In this document: in pieces, positions 22,333 to 33,372 of the stretch | Position numbering within the stretch: the first letter of the stretch is position 1 | Layout: each line of letters begins with the position of its first letter | Assembly: GCF_902167145.1 (NCBI RefSeq) | Contig: NC_050099.1 | Coordinates: 12,290,434-12,354,433 of the forward strand | Direction of reading: 5' to 3' | DNA length: 64,000 nucleotides | From: Zea mays | Lineage: Eukaryota > Streptophyta > Magnoliopsida > Poales > Poaceae | Position numbers and translations under genes: made by a program | The notes under the pieces: model-generated | Seen by the model: only the letters and a program-made list of their open reading frames with translations | Told to the model about the DNA's origin: nothing | Database searches by the model: none

Positions 22333-22665
22333 ATGGCCACCACTGCTCCAGCGTCTGTGGCGCCGTCCCCTGCGCCCAAGGCCAACGACAGCAGGAAGGC
22401 GGTGGTGCCCATGGACGCGTCAGAGCTAGAGAAGCACGTGCTGGCGGTGGACGACAGCTTCGTGGACCACGCCGTGATCGCCAGGATCCTGCGCGGCTCT
22501 AGGTACAGGGTGACCGTCGTGGAGTTGCTCGCGCTGGGCCTGCTCCCCGACGTCAGCTTGATCATCACCGACTACTGGATGCCTGGGATGACCGGGTGCG
22601 AGCTGCTCGAGCGCGTCAAGGAGTCAGCGGCTGCTCAAGCGCGTCAAGGATTAATTTATATATAG
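22333..22665 (+). pseudogene. Captured type-A response regulator (cytokinin signalling) fragment
   Basis: From the ATG the frame reads [20 protein letters not shown], then [20 protein letters not shown] with the paired Asp of a receiver domain, [14 protein letters not shown], then [20 protein letters not shown] containing the phospho-acceptor Asp. This is the N-terminal half of a plant type-A response regulator, which takes phosphate from histidine phosphotransfer proteins and dampens cytokinin responses. About eight residues normally between RVT-V and LLALGL (an S-A-T-R-A-L segment) are missing in frame. After VKES the sequence leaves the family and stops (TAG), so the conserved Lys and C-terminal receiver fold are absent. 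A 20-bp near-repeat at the end (22604 and 22633) reuses the LLKRVKE-coding sequence out of frame. The closest family is the maize ZmRR type-A group. Confidence 0.8.
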
Positions 22666-22825
22666 AATTTGTTGTGGTCGTGTATGATCTAATTTATATT
22701 TTGGCATACTATGCACAAAAACAAGTGACTTCTATGACCATCGTGATTTATACATTTCAAACAAAATTTTACGATACCTCTTATTTCATTTTACGCTTCC
22801 ACTAAAAAGCAAGTGCCACATTCGT

Positions 22826-22935
22826 CGTTACAAAACATATCGTTGATTTACGCTGAAATTCGTATTGATTTACGCTGTTTCGGATCATGTTTTACGCTTA
22901 AATCCACCTGAGCTAGAACCCGAGCACGATCGGAG
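22826..22935 (-). repeat. Right terminal inverted repeat of the DNA transposon
   Basis: It starts CATTCGTCGTTACAAAACAT and includes GATTTACGCTGAAATTCGTA and TTAAATCCACCTGAGCTAG. It is the inverted partner of 18720-18815. Confidence 0.75.
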
Positions 22936-22967
22936 CGCGCGATTTTCACGTCGCAATTTAGACATCA

Positions 22968-23084
22968 TTCGTCGTTACGAAATAGATTGATGATGTACGC
23001 TAAAATATGTACCTATTTTACGTTGTTTTGGTTCACGTTTTAAGCTGAAATTTGACCGAGCCAGAATCCGTGCACGATCGAATG
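22968..23084 (-). repeat. Second copy of the right terminal repeat
   Basis: It also starts CATTCGTCGTTACGAAATAG and keeps TGTACGCTAAAATATGTACC, AAGCTGAAATTTGACCGAGC and GTGCACGATCG. The right end is therefore duplicated, and either copy could be the functional terminus. Confidence 0.75.
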
Positions 23085-23090
23085 TGCGGA

Positions 23091-23532
23091 ATTTTTCCAG
23101 CGCTCGTACATCGTAGCTTGGTAGGAATACTTTCTATTCTTAATAATGAAATATATATAATAAAAAAACCATCAGCTAGCACAAAACAGAGATTTGATTC
23201 TCAGTGGAACTCGCTTCACGGATGGAAACACAAAACGTGTTGTTGTGAAACGAAACGAACCTGCCTCTGTCTTTGCAAGTACACCTTTTGTAGCGACGCG
23301 GCGTTGCAGACGAAGCAAAAACAGAAGAGACGTGGGCGCGCCGCGCGCACGTCGTGATCGTGACACGACACCACCGTGGGCGCGGCGGACAAAGGATGCA
23401 CGGGCGTCCCCTCTCTTCAAAGTACACAACACAATCGCTTGAGCACGTAGGGCTCTGCTCTACAGCCTACCAGGCCCTCTCTTTCCTATAGGCCGTGGTT
23501 GCCACTTGCTTTAACACACTCATGCAACTCAA
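23091..23532. other. Unassigned sequence between two DNA transposons
   Basis: Short AT-rich stretch, then 23180-23440 of balanced composition with overlapping open frames on both strands. No family is recognisable in any of them, so I do not call a gene. Confidence 0.4.
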
Positions 23533-24434
23533 GGTTTATAAAACCGACCGGTTTTGGCAGTAACCCATCGGTTTACCGAAACCGACGGGACACGGTTTCG
23601 GGACACGGTTTCAGTTAACCCCGGTTTTTTTTAAAATTCACCACAATATTCATAAAAATGAAAACCATCGGTAAACCATTTTTGACCGGTAAACCATCAT
23701 TTTAAATCGGTAAACCACATATTTTGTTGGGAAACCAGATTTAATGCCAAGATTGAGATCCAGTTTATGCATTTAGTGGTCAATTTAGGTATATTAGTCT
23801 TGTTTATTGTTATATGCTATATATGAAGATGTTATATGCCATGTGTAAAGATGAGTTAGTATTGTTATATATGCCATGGCTTATGGTTTATGTATTAGTT
23901 ATTGATAAATGTGTTATGGCTTAAGGTTTAGTTAGTATTGGCCCCAAATGAGCTATTTTTTAGTTATTGTTATATGACTCGAGATGAATATATGAGTATT
24001 GTAAAACAAGTTGACCTATGTGTCGTTGGAGAGCTGTAAAAGAACTTGTATCTGAGTATTGCGAAGTTTGTTGGTTGTTTGTTGCATGAGAACTGGAGTT
24101 TGTGGTTACATATGTATGTTGTATGTTATTTTGGTGAACATATGTCGTGTGGATCAATTAATATTTACTTTGCAATGTGAATTGAGCATATTACAAATAA
24201 ATCTCTTTCAAAATTTTCCATTTTTTCTGTAAAAAACAGCAAAAACGGGTTTGTTTCGTGGAAAAACGGCGGTTTAGAGCGGTTTACCGCTGGTTTTTCG
24301 TCGGTAAACCGGTACAAATTCAAATTGGTTTGGATTGTCCAAACCAGGTGGTTTTTATCGGTTTTCACCGGTTTACCGGCGATAAACAGTTACTGGCAGG
24401 TACCGGTTTTCCCACCTAAAACGGTTTGTAAACC
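23533..24434. mobile_element. Non-autonomous hAT-like element with GGTTTACCGG subterminal repeats
   Basis: Both ends are dense in variants of CCGGTTT and GGTTTACCGG (23540-23720 and 24250-24430) and the middle is AT-rich without coding potential. The termini are imperfect inverted repeats (GGTTTATAAAACCG left, complement of GGTTTACAAACCG right). This pattern is typical of grass hAT MITE-like families. I could not find an 8-bp target duplication, so the ends are approximate. Confidence 0.6.
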
Positions 24435-25536
24435 GTGACACTCGTCACATTTCTTTTTACTTGTCGCTGGATAGATGAATTTTACACTAACAAACAACAA
24501 GTAAAAAAAGATCAGAGGTAGTACAACTCTTGAATTGTCTGTCAACCGAGAGTAAGAGATGTCGAACTTGGTAGGAGGTGTTATTTGGATTCCCGAATTA
24601 AAAAAAAAACATAAAAACAAATCATAAACTTGGTCGACCCGTGTAAAATGAGTAAAACGTATCAGCGGTACTCAAACTTTGCATAAACCGAGTGCTGATT
24701 CCAGCGAAATTTCCACGGACAAGGAGCATCTCCCCGTCCTCCGCGAGTTTCCGATGGCAAGAAACAGAAGAATGTCAGCACGTGTGTCCAAGAAACCCCT
24801 CCTGTGCTGCGGGGAGCATACTACTGCTACTACTACACAGCATGCGTTCGTTTTTTTTTTCAGTTCCCCCTCCCATCTCTTTGGTTTCCCTAGCCCCTCC
24901 TCCCTCGAAGAAACAGCAGGAGTAGCCCCGCCGGCCAACCACCAAGGAATTTACTCGCCGCTGGCTGGGGAGATTCTTCGGTGGCCACATGCTCCCCTGC
25001 CCCCCTGCACGCCCACACATGATGGATTGGTCTGGACGAGATGGGATTGGCTGGTTTGCAGGCGGTGGTCCGTCTGGTTGCACGACGCGCTTGCATCTGT
25101 AATTTGCGAGCGCCCCAAAAACCAACCCCCCACTCTAAAACCAACACACAAATCGGGTTAGGCTATCCCACCAGCTGCTCTCTATCATCCCCTATCTTCT
25201 TATCCCTCGTTTCAAACTTTTGTGAAAAATTAAGGATCCTTTTCCTGGTTTTTAAGTTCGGTGACCTAAGTAACAAAGCGTGCCAAGTTCAAAGACTGCG
25301 GATGTATTTTACTTAGCTAAAAATACTAGTTTCTTCAAGCTCTCACTGTTATCTTCTTTTTTGTGAAAATGTTTTACAAACGTGTTTTTTTAAATAGTTT
25401 TAAATTTTACCGGTGAAACTGCTTTATGAAATCCAAGCTCAAAAACTGTTTCACTGATGAAACCAAGTAGTAGCTAATAGGCTCTTTATGATTCTTGGTC
25501 CTGCTGATATGAGACCAAGCACTAAGATCACATACA
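24435..25536. other. Unassigned sequence
   Basis: No gene family recognised. 24679-25161 is open on the plus strand for 160 codons (MHKPSADSSEISTDKEH...), but overlapping minus-strand frames are just as long and composition is not coding-like, so it is left uncalled. Confidence 0.4.
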
Positions 25537-25703
25537 ACATGTTTGGTTGGCTTCTCTCCGTAGCCTGGCTGCATGAGTCAGGCCGGCGGGAGCCTGCCTG
25601 CAGAGATGCGATCAATTCACTCGTGTCTGCAGAACCTGACCAGGATGCTTTGAATATCGTGCGAGCCTGGCTCCACATCTGCACGCAAGTAACCAAACAC
25701 ACA
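25537..25703. mobile_element. Small MITE-like element
   Basis: ATGTTTGGTTGGCTTCT...GTAGCCTGGCT on the left is mirrored by AGCCTGGCTCCACATCTGCA...GTAACCAAACAC on the right, giving terminal inverted repeats of about 30 bp around a short non-coding middle. Related CAACCAAACAC ends recur to 25800, suggesting nested or tandem copies. Superfamily not determined. Confidence 0.5.
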
Positions 25704-25952
25704 CCTCGCACGAGTAGAGACTAGTTGACAACAACCAAACACCAGCTCATTGCATCCCACGATATAAGCACCAGCAAATACAGACAACCAAACACACGGA
25801 TAGAGTAGACAATACATAAGGATCATCTGATAACATTGCCATCACTAGTTTGTAGCCATCGAAATTACGATGATAGAACATTAAATCGGATGGACTAATT
25901 AAAAGACTAAAATTTAGTCTGCACCTCAACTAACACTTGTTTTATTAAGTCA

Positions 25953-26210
25953 GGACCTGTTTGGATGTATTAGCACTAAAAGTTAGCTAGCTAATAGCTA
26001 ATTTTTAGATGAAGGTTGTGTAGATCCACTTGTTAATAGGGGTTGGACGGTGAGTGTATACGAAACGAACTTTTAGGGTCTATTATCGACTCTAAACTTG
26101 CTATTGGAACCTCTAGCTAATAATGAGTAGATTTTGTTAGCAGCGTGTCTGTTTGAATCGATAGTATCAATTTTAGCTGCTAATTTTTATGCTAATAGTT
26201 CAAACAGACC
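25953..26210. mobile_element. MITE with GGACCTGTTTGG termini
   Basis: GGACCTGTTTGGATG at the left faces CAAACAGACC at the right, and both subterminal regions carry TAGCTAATAG/TAGCTGCTAAT words in inverted order. Non-coding, AT-rich, 258 bp. The type is common around grass genes. No convincing target duplication. Confidence 0.55.
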
Positions 26211-26478
26211 TTTAATGAGCTAAAGTGAACTAATAGCAACTAGTTCTAAATTATAAGGGTTTTTTTTCTACATTTATAGCTTTTACTATTTAGATATACA
26301 CTATATCTAGGTACTATATAATAAAAATAATATTCTAAAAATTCAAAATATTTCATAATTCAGTACTAGGAGTAGGAGCAGCGTACAAAGAACTAAACTT
26401 TGATGATCTAGCGGTTGAATTCTACTAACAATTTTTAGTCACTAACTATTAGCTCTAGTGCATTCAAAAACCCCCTTA

Positions 26479-26815
26479 GGTCCTATTTGGATCCTCCTAC
26501 TAGTTATTGACTAGTGGCTAATAATTAGCTGACAAACAATTATCTAGAATATATATGTAGTCCTGGCTAATAGATGTTTAAAATATAATAAATAGTCGGC
26601 AAACAAATAGGCACAAAAGAAAGAAATGAAACCAACTAAGGCATGAATCGTCTTTTTATCTTTTTATGATGTATTAACACTTATTAGTAAAGATTAAATG
26701 GCTAATCTGCAAACAAATTATCAAGCCTCTAGCTAACAATTAGCCAATTTATGAGCAACCTATTTTGAGCCTAATGTGCTAAAATTAGCTTTCAAAATAT
26801 TTGCATGCAGGCCCT
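26479..26815. mobile_element. Related MITE, degenerate
   Basis: It starts GGTCCTATTTGGATCC and has TTGACTAGTGGCTAATAATTAGC inside. It ends near GCATGCAGGCCC, with AGCTAACAATTAGCC and CTAAAATTAGC on the right arm. It resembles the element at 25953 in word content but has decayed; ends are approximate. Confidence 0.4.
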
Positions 26816-27560
26816 TAGCAACCAGTACACTGGCATCTGGCAACTAGTCATATGGGATCATGCGGGACCGCCATATGCAGATGCAGAGTATGGATGATCT
26901 CGACGCTACGCTGGCATCTAAAATCAATGGCACAAGAGCAAACAGTGATCCTGAACCCTCGCTCTGCCGCGTCATGCCATCATGCACGCACACAATTCCA
27001 AATCCCCGGCACAGAACTCAACGAAAAGATGTTGTCCATAACGACACCTCAATTCGTCTTCATCCCCCAATTTCGATCAACGATGAAATAGAGTAAGAGG
27101 TCAGCAGCCAAGAAAATGAATACTAACACATAACATAAATGGAGGATAGATACTAGTAGGATATTTAGTTTTCTTCACCATCAGGAAAAAAAATTGGAAG
27201 GAAATCAGTCCAGTCCAGTCGAAATCAGCTACTACTATCATGCATGCTTGGTTGCTTGCTCCCCTACCTTGTGACAAAGCAACGAGCACCGGAAAAGGGA
27301 AGGAAAAAAAAGAGACGATAATAACCTGGACTTTGTTCGTTTTGTTGTTTCAAGAAAAGTTCATCACCCACTTCTCTCCCTGCTTGGACGACGACGGTAG
27401 ATAGATCACTTGGGAAGGAATGGACTAATGGAACAGTGAAATAGCCATCGATGCGGTCCGTCGGTCTGCTAGCTAGCTAGTTTACCACTTACCACCAGGA
27501 CGGATCAACGGCCACCAATGGTGGTCACCCTCTTCTTGTTTTTTGTCAGGTTGTCGGTGG
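26816..27560. other. 3' flank of the ZF-HD gene
   Basis: Contains the 3' untranslated region of the minus-strand gene that ends at 27561 and unassigned flanking DNA. I could not identify a clear poly(A) signal. No other gene recognised. Confidence 0.4.
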
Positions 27561-28823
27561 TCACTCGAGCTTGAGCGGCAGCGGGGAGCCGGGACCGCCG
27601 CGGTGACAGGACGACCCGGCCTGCGGCGGCGGCGGCGGCGGCGGCATGACTCCAGCGGGCATCTGCAGAGGCAAGTGCAGCTGTGGGGGTGGCGGCGGCG
27701 GCGGCGGCGACGCCATGCCCGCCATCGCCTGCTCCTGCGCCGGCGAGGCCTCGAGGCGCTTGGTGGCGAGGTTGTGCTTGTTGTTGTGCATCCACACCTT
27801 GAGCACGCGCCGCTTCACGCCGATCTCCTGGCAGAAGGCCTGCACCATGCCGTCGTCCAGCTTCTGGAGGCGCCACCCCACGCGCTCCGCGAACTCCAGC
27901 ATGCGCGCCTTCTGCTCCGGGGTGAACTTGGTGCGGAACCGCTTCCTGGACGACGACGACCCGCCGCTGCCGCGCGCCGCGTCCCCGCAGCCGCCGCGGC
28001 CGCCCTCCATGTCGTCGGACTCCGAGGTGTGCATCATGTTCAGCGGCATCACGTACTGGTGGTGGTGGTGGGCGTGCCCTGGCGGCGGCGGCAGCGCCGG
28101 AGGGAGCGCGCGCGCCGACGCGTAGGCGGCGTAGGGGTCGGCCCCGGAGATCAGGAGCCCCCCGCCGCCGCTCTTGTGGTGCGGGTGCGCCATGGCGGGG
28201 GCCAGGAGGCGGCGGGCGGCACGGTGGCCGTGGCCGTGCCCGAGGCCGAGGCCGAGACCGAGGCCGCTGAAGCCTTCGGCGGCGCCGTACATGTCGTCGT
28301 CCTCGTCGTCCACCTCCTTGCGGTGGAAATTGCGGTGGCAGCCGCAGGCGGAGCACTTGAGCGCCTCCAACGAGCCCTCCTCGCCGCTTGGCATGAACTC
28401 GCCACACCCGTCGGTGGCGTTCCCGCCGATGGCCGCCGCGTGATTCTTGAGGCACTCCCGGTACTTCACCGTGGAGCTGCCCCCGCCGCCGCCGGCCCCG
28501 GCTGCCGGACCGCGCTTCTTCGCCGAGCTCTCCGTCTCCTCCGCCGCGGCAGGCGGTGGTGGCAGCGGCGGCGCCGGAGACTGGCCGTTGTTGCTGCCGT
28601 GGTCACGGTGCAGCTGCAGGACATGGCCGCCGACGCCGGCTCCGTAGGGCGACGCGACGTTGGCGTGCATTGGGATCGCGAGCTCGCCCTGCGTGCCAGA
28701 TAGATCCATGCCTCCTGGTCCCGATCCGTCGTCCTCTTCTCGGAGGCGCCGCTCCAGAGAGAAGATGCTTCTTGCTGGTGCTGCTGACGCTTCTGTTCTC
28801 TGCAGCGGCACAATGGAAACCAT
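27561..28823 (-). CDS. Zinc-finger homeodomain (ZF-HD/ZHD) transcription factor
   Basis: The 420-residue frame has the two defining domains. A ZF-HD dimerisation zinc finger lies at about 119-171 ([47 protein letters not shown]). A homeodomain lies at about 292-355 ([48 protein letters not shown]). Low-complexity Gly, His and Pro linkers surround them, with an acidic run after the finger. ZHD proteins act in the nucleus as dimers that bind ATTA-core sites. The coding region has no intron, as is usual for ZHD genes. A second in-frame ATG at 28709-28707 (Met39, [10 protein letters not shown]) fits the usual N-terminus of this subfamily better than Met1 (28823), so the real protein may be 382 residues. 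The frame ends LPLKLE-TGA. GC-rich codon use fits a grass gene. The only convincing host gene in the window. Confidence 0.95.
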   Translation of the reverse strand: MVSIVPLQRTEASAAPARSIFSLERRLREEDDGSGPGGMDLSGTQGELAIPMHANVASPYGAGVGGHVLQLHRDHGSNNGQSPAPPLPPPPAAAEETESSAKKRGPAAGAGGGGGSSTVKYRECLKNHAAAIGGNATDGCGEFMPSGEEGSLEALKCSACGCHRNFHRKEVDDEDDDMYGAAEGFSGLGLGLGLGHGHGHRAARRLLAPAMAHPHHKSGGGGLLISGADPYAAYASARALPPALPPPPGHAHHHHQYVMPLNMMHTSESDDMEGGRGGCGDAARGSGGSSSSRKRFRTKFTPEQKARMLEFAERVGWRLQKLDDGMVQAFCQEIGVKRRVLKVWMHNNKHNLATKRLEASPAQEQAMAGMASPPPPPPPPQLHLPLQMPAGVMPPPPPPPQAGSSCHRGGPGSPLPLKLE

Positions 28824-30300
28824 GATGAGAGAGCGAGCAAGAAAAGGCCAATGGCGCCCAGAGAGCTCCTAGCTCCCCTCACTCTCAAGGGTAGATGCAA
28901 CAAAATTCTCAGTGCTTCTTGGGACTCTCAACACAGGCAGAAGGCACTGAAGGAAAGAGAGAGAGACTGTGAGAGAGAGAGAGAGAGGAGGAGGAGGAGG
29001 AGGGATCAGAGAGAACAAAAAGGGTGCTCCTGCGGTGAGGTGCTTGGTGGGGGATCTTGGGACCTTATCAACAAGATACTAGTTGCAATTGCAAACCCCA
29101 GGAGGGAGGTTGTAAGCAAGCTGCTAAATTTTGAGGCCATAGAATAATGCATATTGTTATCTGTGCTTGCTGCCATGCCCTATACTACATATCTATCTTG
29201 CCAGCTTCTTTCTTCTTCTTCTGCTACTTTCTTGGGCTCTTCCCCATGCAATGCAATGCAATGCGCACAAGATTACATTACATACAAGTTGGAAGCAAGG
29301 GAGGACGGAAGGAAGGAGAAAGCTACTCGGCTATAGTGGAAGGAAGAAGGATGAACAGTGAGGATGTTGTTCTTACCAAAAGGCAGCAAGGTTACTTTGA
29401 TGATCTCTCCTGGTCCTGGTTACTGCTGGGTCCAAGTATTTACTGGTTACTGATATACTGCACCTACTCTTATACTCTTCTGTTTTCCTCCCCCACTAGA
29501 TGTGTATATGTATGAGCTATATGGACGAGCCTCTGACACCTCCCCTTCTCTCTCTCTCTCTAATCCTAGGCTTTACAACACACCACTTCACTCTTAACTC
29601 CCTCTCCTTGAACGAGACACGGACTAAATTAAAGCTATTGAGGAGGAAGAGGAGGAGCTCTCATGCTGCTGCAGATGTTTTGTGTTTAAGCCTAGTGCAG
29701 TGTTTGTTTTTTTGTTTGTTTGTGTGTGAGTCTCGGAAGCCACAAGAGGTTTTCCACTAGCAGGCTGCTCTGTGCTCTCCCTGTCTGAACAGCGGAGGAG
29801 GAGGAGAGAGAAAGGGAGATAGAGAGAGAGACCAAGAGACCAAAAGCCAACCAACCTTGTTGCGTCAAGGGCTAATCGAGAGGACAAAGGAGCAGGGGGG
29901 CAAGGGCTTCAGCCTTTGCAGCTTCCACCATTGCAGTGAGGTGAGGTGACTAGAGGGCCTCGCTAGGGCACGCTAGCTGCTGCGATGTGGCGATAAAAGA
30001 AAGCCGGAGAGAGGAAAAGAGGGAGACGCACTTATGGATGAGGGGGTTATCTGTTTTCCAGTAGGAATTATATGAAGAGAAATATCAGTAGTGTTTGGTG
30101 CTCGCTTTGCTTTGCTTTGCTTGCACTGTCAGATATTCAAAGTTATTTCAGAGAGAAGATGGATGAGAGGGGGGAGGAGTCTCTCAGCGGCCTGTCAGAG
30201 AAGAGAAGAGAGAGAGGAAAAATAGCCAGGCACTGACATTTTTACCCTCCTCCTCTCTCTCTCTCTCAGATTCTCTCTCAAAGGGAAAAAATGCTGCTAA
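28824..30300 (-). promoter_or_regulatory. 5' leader and upstream region of the ZF-HD gene
   Basis: On the gene's strand this region is rich in CT/TC tracts (plus-strand GAGAGA at 28955-28992, GGAGGAGGAGGAGG at 28988-29003, GAGAGAGAGA near 29820 and 30205). CT-rich 5' leaders are common in plant transcription-factor genes. I could not place a TATA box or start site with confidence, and a leader intron cannot be excluded. Several short open frames lie here but none looks coding. Confidence 0.5.
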
Positions 30301-30344
30301 GCACTCAATTAATGCCTCAAGGGCCATTTCACACAACCCCTGTG

Positions 30345-30430
30345 CTCACGTCCGTATTTATTTCTCATGCGTGATAGAGGGATAATATCAATTCGGTTGT
30401 CGGAGCCTATTCACGTCCGTATTTATTTCT
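30345..30430. repeat. 20-bp direct repeat in the ZF-HD upstream region
   Basis: CACGTCCGTATTTATTTCTC occurs twice (about 30347-30366 and 30412-30431), 65 bp apart in the same orientation. It may be a duplication remnant; no known binding site is implied. Confidence 0.85.
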
Positions 30431-30431
30431 C

Positions 30432-31175
30432 TTTCTTCGATTTGTTTATTCTGTATAATTCGAGATTATAATATACATGCAGGTATACTGTTTTTTTACC
30501 ATGTATATAGAAAAAAAGGCTAAAATGATTTACAATTTAAAATGGCAAGAGTAGACATTTTTCTTATTTAGGATTATGATAAGTAGAAGAATAGTTTGAT
30601 GAGTCACAAAGCCCACATGCATGGCAGGGCTTCCCTATCTCCCAGACTCCCACACTACTTTTCCAACGGAAACATATCACAAACCAGCACAAAAGAACGA
30701 CACACACAGTGATAAACTAATCTTTGGTGGCCCGAAGAATACCGAGCAATTGCTAGTTTGACACTGCTTGGAATGGCTCTAAGTGTCTAACCTTGATTCA
30801 TCAATCTAATCTAAATAATAATACAAACCGCAACAGCAGCAACAACAACAACAAAAACAACAACAACAATAACAGAATAAGGAAACCAAAAACAATATTC
30901 TAAATGTTATTAAAGATCACACAAATAATTATTATTTAATACTAGTTCTATATCATGCTTAATTGCCAAAAAAAATTTGCTACCAGCTTGCAAATGTTTA
31001 AGGCTCCAATTATAGTGATATATAAGTAACAGTATTAACAACAAGCATATATGTTTCAGCAATCAGACTGTATTTTTTTTTACATAATGTGAGCTAAGAG
31101 ACTGTAGCAGAGCATGTATAGTGGGTTTGTCTGTATCACACAGAGAAGCGTATCATTGTGCCCTGAGAGTTGACC

Positions 31176-31178
<3 letters not shown>
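30432..31178. other. Unassigned intergenic DNA with a CAA repeat
   Basis: AT-rich, non-coding. An imperfect (CAA)n stretch runs about 30826-30875. No transposon termini or genes recognised. Confidence 0.5.

Positions 31179-31210
<32 letters not shown>
31179..31210. repeat. 32-bp poly-C tract
   Basis: An uninterrupted run of C after GACCGTG and before ACGCACG. Long homopolymers are error-prone, so the true length may differ. Confidence 0.9.
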
Positions 31211-31800
31211 ACGCACGTCCTAATGCATGGTATACCCCACAATGACCACACCACTTCATTCTACAGGGAAGGAGAAAAAAAAACAATGACCACGCCACTA
31301 ACCAATCAAATCCCCCTTGGGCCTCCTTAGAAATGCGCAACACACAGCATGAGGTCTGCAGTTTGCAGCCCCCAAGGCTGGGGGAGGAGGGGTCAAAACG
31401 GCATGTACTCTAGCATAAAAGCAGTGGCGCTAGCAATCAACAAAGTTCAGATTAGGGGACATGGTTAGATTGACACACTTTCTGTTTTGGTCAGAGCCAC
31501 TGGTTAGACTAGTTACATATATATGATTATTATTATACCCTGATCAAGACAAATCCTACACTCATTTTTTCTTTTAAAAAATAAAACCTAGTTCAGTTCA
31601 GACAACAGACATGGAGCGAGCATGTGCTCATAGATGAGAGTGAGTACAAGATGTCATCTCAAAGATTCTCATAATTGGGCAGTGGCATGATTTGAGTTAG
31701 CACCTACTGCATCACGCCTTACCTTGGGGTGTGCAAAGGGGTATATGCATTCCTGCCGTCCTTATAGGCCCACTTAACCCAAATCTTTGGATCCTGCAAC

Positions 31801-31803
<3 letters not shown>
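31211..31803. other. Unassigned intergenic DNA
   Basis: No gene, RNA or transposon recognised between the poly-C tract and the CT microsatellite. Confidence 0.4.

Positions 31804-31876
<73 letters not shown>
31804..31876. repeat. (CT)n microsatellite, interrupted
   Basis: About 36 CT units broken once by CAATCT. It creates Leu-Ser and Arg-Glu pseudo-frames that should be ignored. Confidence 0.97.
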
Positions 31877-32556
<680 letters not shown>

Positions 32557-32774
32557 AAAGAAATAAATTTCCTTTCCTTTTCCCCTCCCTTGTTTTCATG
32601 CATGCCTGGCTCGTTCCTAGCCTCGGCAGGCTCAGCTCTCGTACGTAATGCAATAATCACTAGTACAGAGAAGCTCTATACTGACGGTCCTAAACATATT
32701 TACAGTGACGTTTTTCGTAACCGCCAGTGCTAGAGGTCAGTAGAAATCATCATTTTTACAGGCGGGTAACTGAA

Positions 32775-32853
32775 GACCGCCAGTGAAAATCGATTTTCAC
32801 TGGCGGTCGACGTAATAAAACCGCCAGTGAAAATCGATTTTCACTGGCGGTCG
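32775..32853. repeat. Perfect palindromic hairpins of the CACTA subterminal region
   Basis: A 34-bp palindrome at 32775-32808 is made of GACCGCCAGTGAAAAT, CG and ATTTTCACTGGCGGTC. A second near-identical copy lies at 32820-32853. Similar inverted pairs with ACCGCCACTA occur at 33401-33560 on the other side. These are the expected transposase-binding subterminal repeats. Confidence 0.9.
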
Positions 32854-32980
32854 ACATAATAAAACCGCCAGTGCAAATCGTTTCCAGAAAACATAAAACA
32901 GATTTTAAAAATAGTAAAAAAATTTATAGTCGCAAGTCGCGACATTTTTCGCGCAAAATTCGCGCGCTACGCGGTTGTTA

Positions 32981-33030
32981 GGAATCGAACCGTAGACCTC
33001 ACCCTTGCGCGTACCCTCCACTACCACTCC
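32981..33030 (-). other. tRNA-like pol III promoter remnant inside the CACTA element
   Basis: On the minus strand a perfect B-box-like GGTTCGATTCC (32991-32981) follows, 38 bp downstream, an A-box-like GAGTGGTAGTGG (33029-33018). Spacing and order fit a tRNA gene body without a long variable arm. The acceptor stem and anticodon arm are not convincingly paired, so this is at best a decayed tRNA or SINE head. Confidence 0.4.
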
Positions 33031-33108
33031 GTCTATGACATGACTTGTGTCTAGTTTGTAGTTGTTTTCTCCACATATTACAACCATTTGAGTGTAAATT
33101 GCTTATTT

Positions 33109-33372
33109 GAGACCCTAAACGAATTCAAATAAAAAAGTTGTCAACTACAAAGATAAATAACTTTTGAAGTTCTACAACTTTTATTTTGACACTTTTTTCA
33201 TCCGAGGTAGTTTGCAAAATTTGAATTTTAAATTTGACATACTTAGATTCAATTTTTGAGAACCGAAATGAGTTCAAATAAAAAAGTTGTCAACTACAAA
33301 GTTTCATAACTTTTAGAGATCTACAACTTTTATTTTGGTGGTTTTATCATACGAGGTCGTTTGAAAAACTCG
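33109..33372. repeat. Diverged tandem direct repeat (~149-bp period) in the CACTA interior
   Basis: GTTCAAATAAAAAAGTTGTC or its ATTCAAAT variant, CAACTACAAAG and CTACAACTTTTATTTTG occur in the same order in both halves (about 33109-33225 and 33258-33372). Non-coding. Confidence 0.8.

Larger units (their letters stand above)
18720..23090. mobile_element. Long-inverted-repeat DNA transposon carrying captured gene sequence (class uncertain)
   Basis: The first ~100 bp (18720-18815) and 22826-22935 are inverted copies (AGCTCAGG.GGATTT.AGCGTAAAA on one side, its complement on the other), with an extra right-hand copy at 22968-23084. Inside each terminus lies a subterminal unit, one copy inverted on the left and three tandem copies on the right. 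Between them are a Huck-like LTR fragment and a response-regulator gene fragment with a TATA box. The TIR length, TTTACGC-rich subterminal repeats and gene capture recall Mutator-like (Pack-MULE) or CACTA elements. No CACTA terminus or 9-bp duplication was found, so class and exact ends remain open. Confidence 0.6.

Noticed and set aside
22014..22568. Minus-strand 184-codon frame opposite the captured response regulator
   Set aside because: Shadow of the plus-strand receiver-domain frame, which has clear family motifs.
18720..23090. Helitron origin for the gene-capturing element
   Set aside because: The region has long inverted repeats at both ends and I saw no TC start or CTRR hairpin end, which argues against a Helitron.
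24679..25161. 160-codon plus-strand open frame
   Set aside because: No recognisable family, equally long overlapping frames on the minus strand, and no coding-like pattern.
27505..28903. Long Arg/Pro/Ala-rich frames overlapping the ZF-HD gene on both strands (up to 386 codons)
   Set aside because: GC-rich coding DNA opens shadow frames; only the 27561-28823 minus frame carries recognisable domains.
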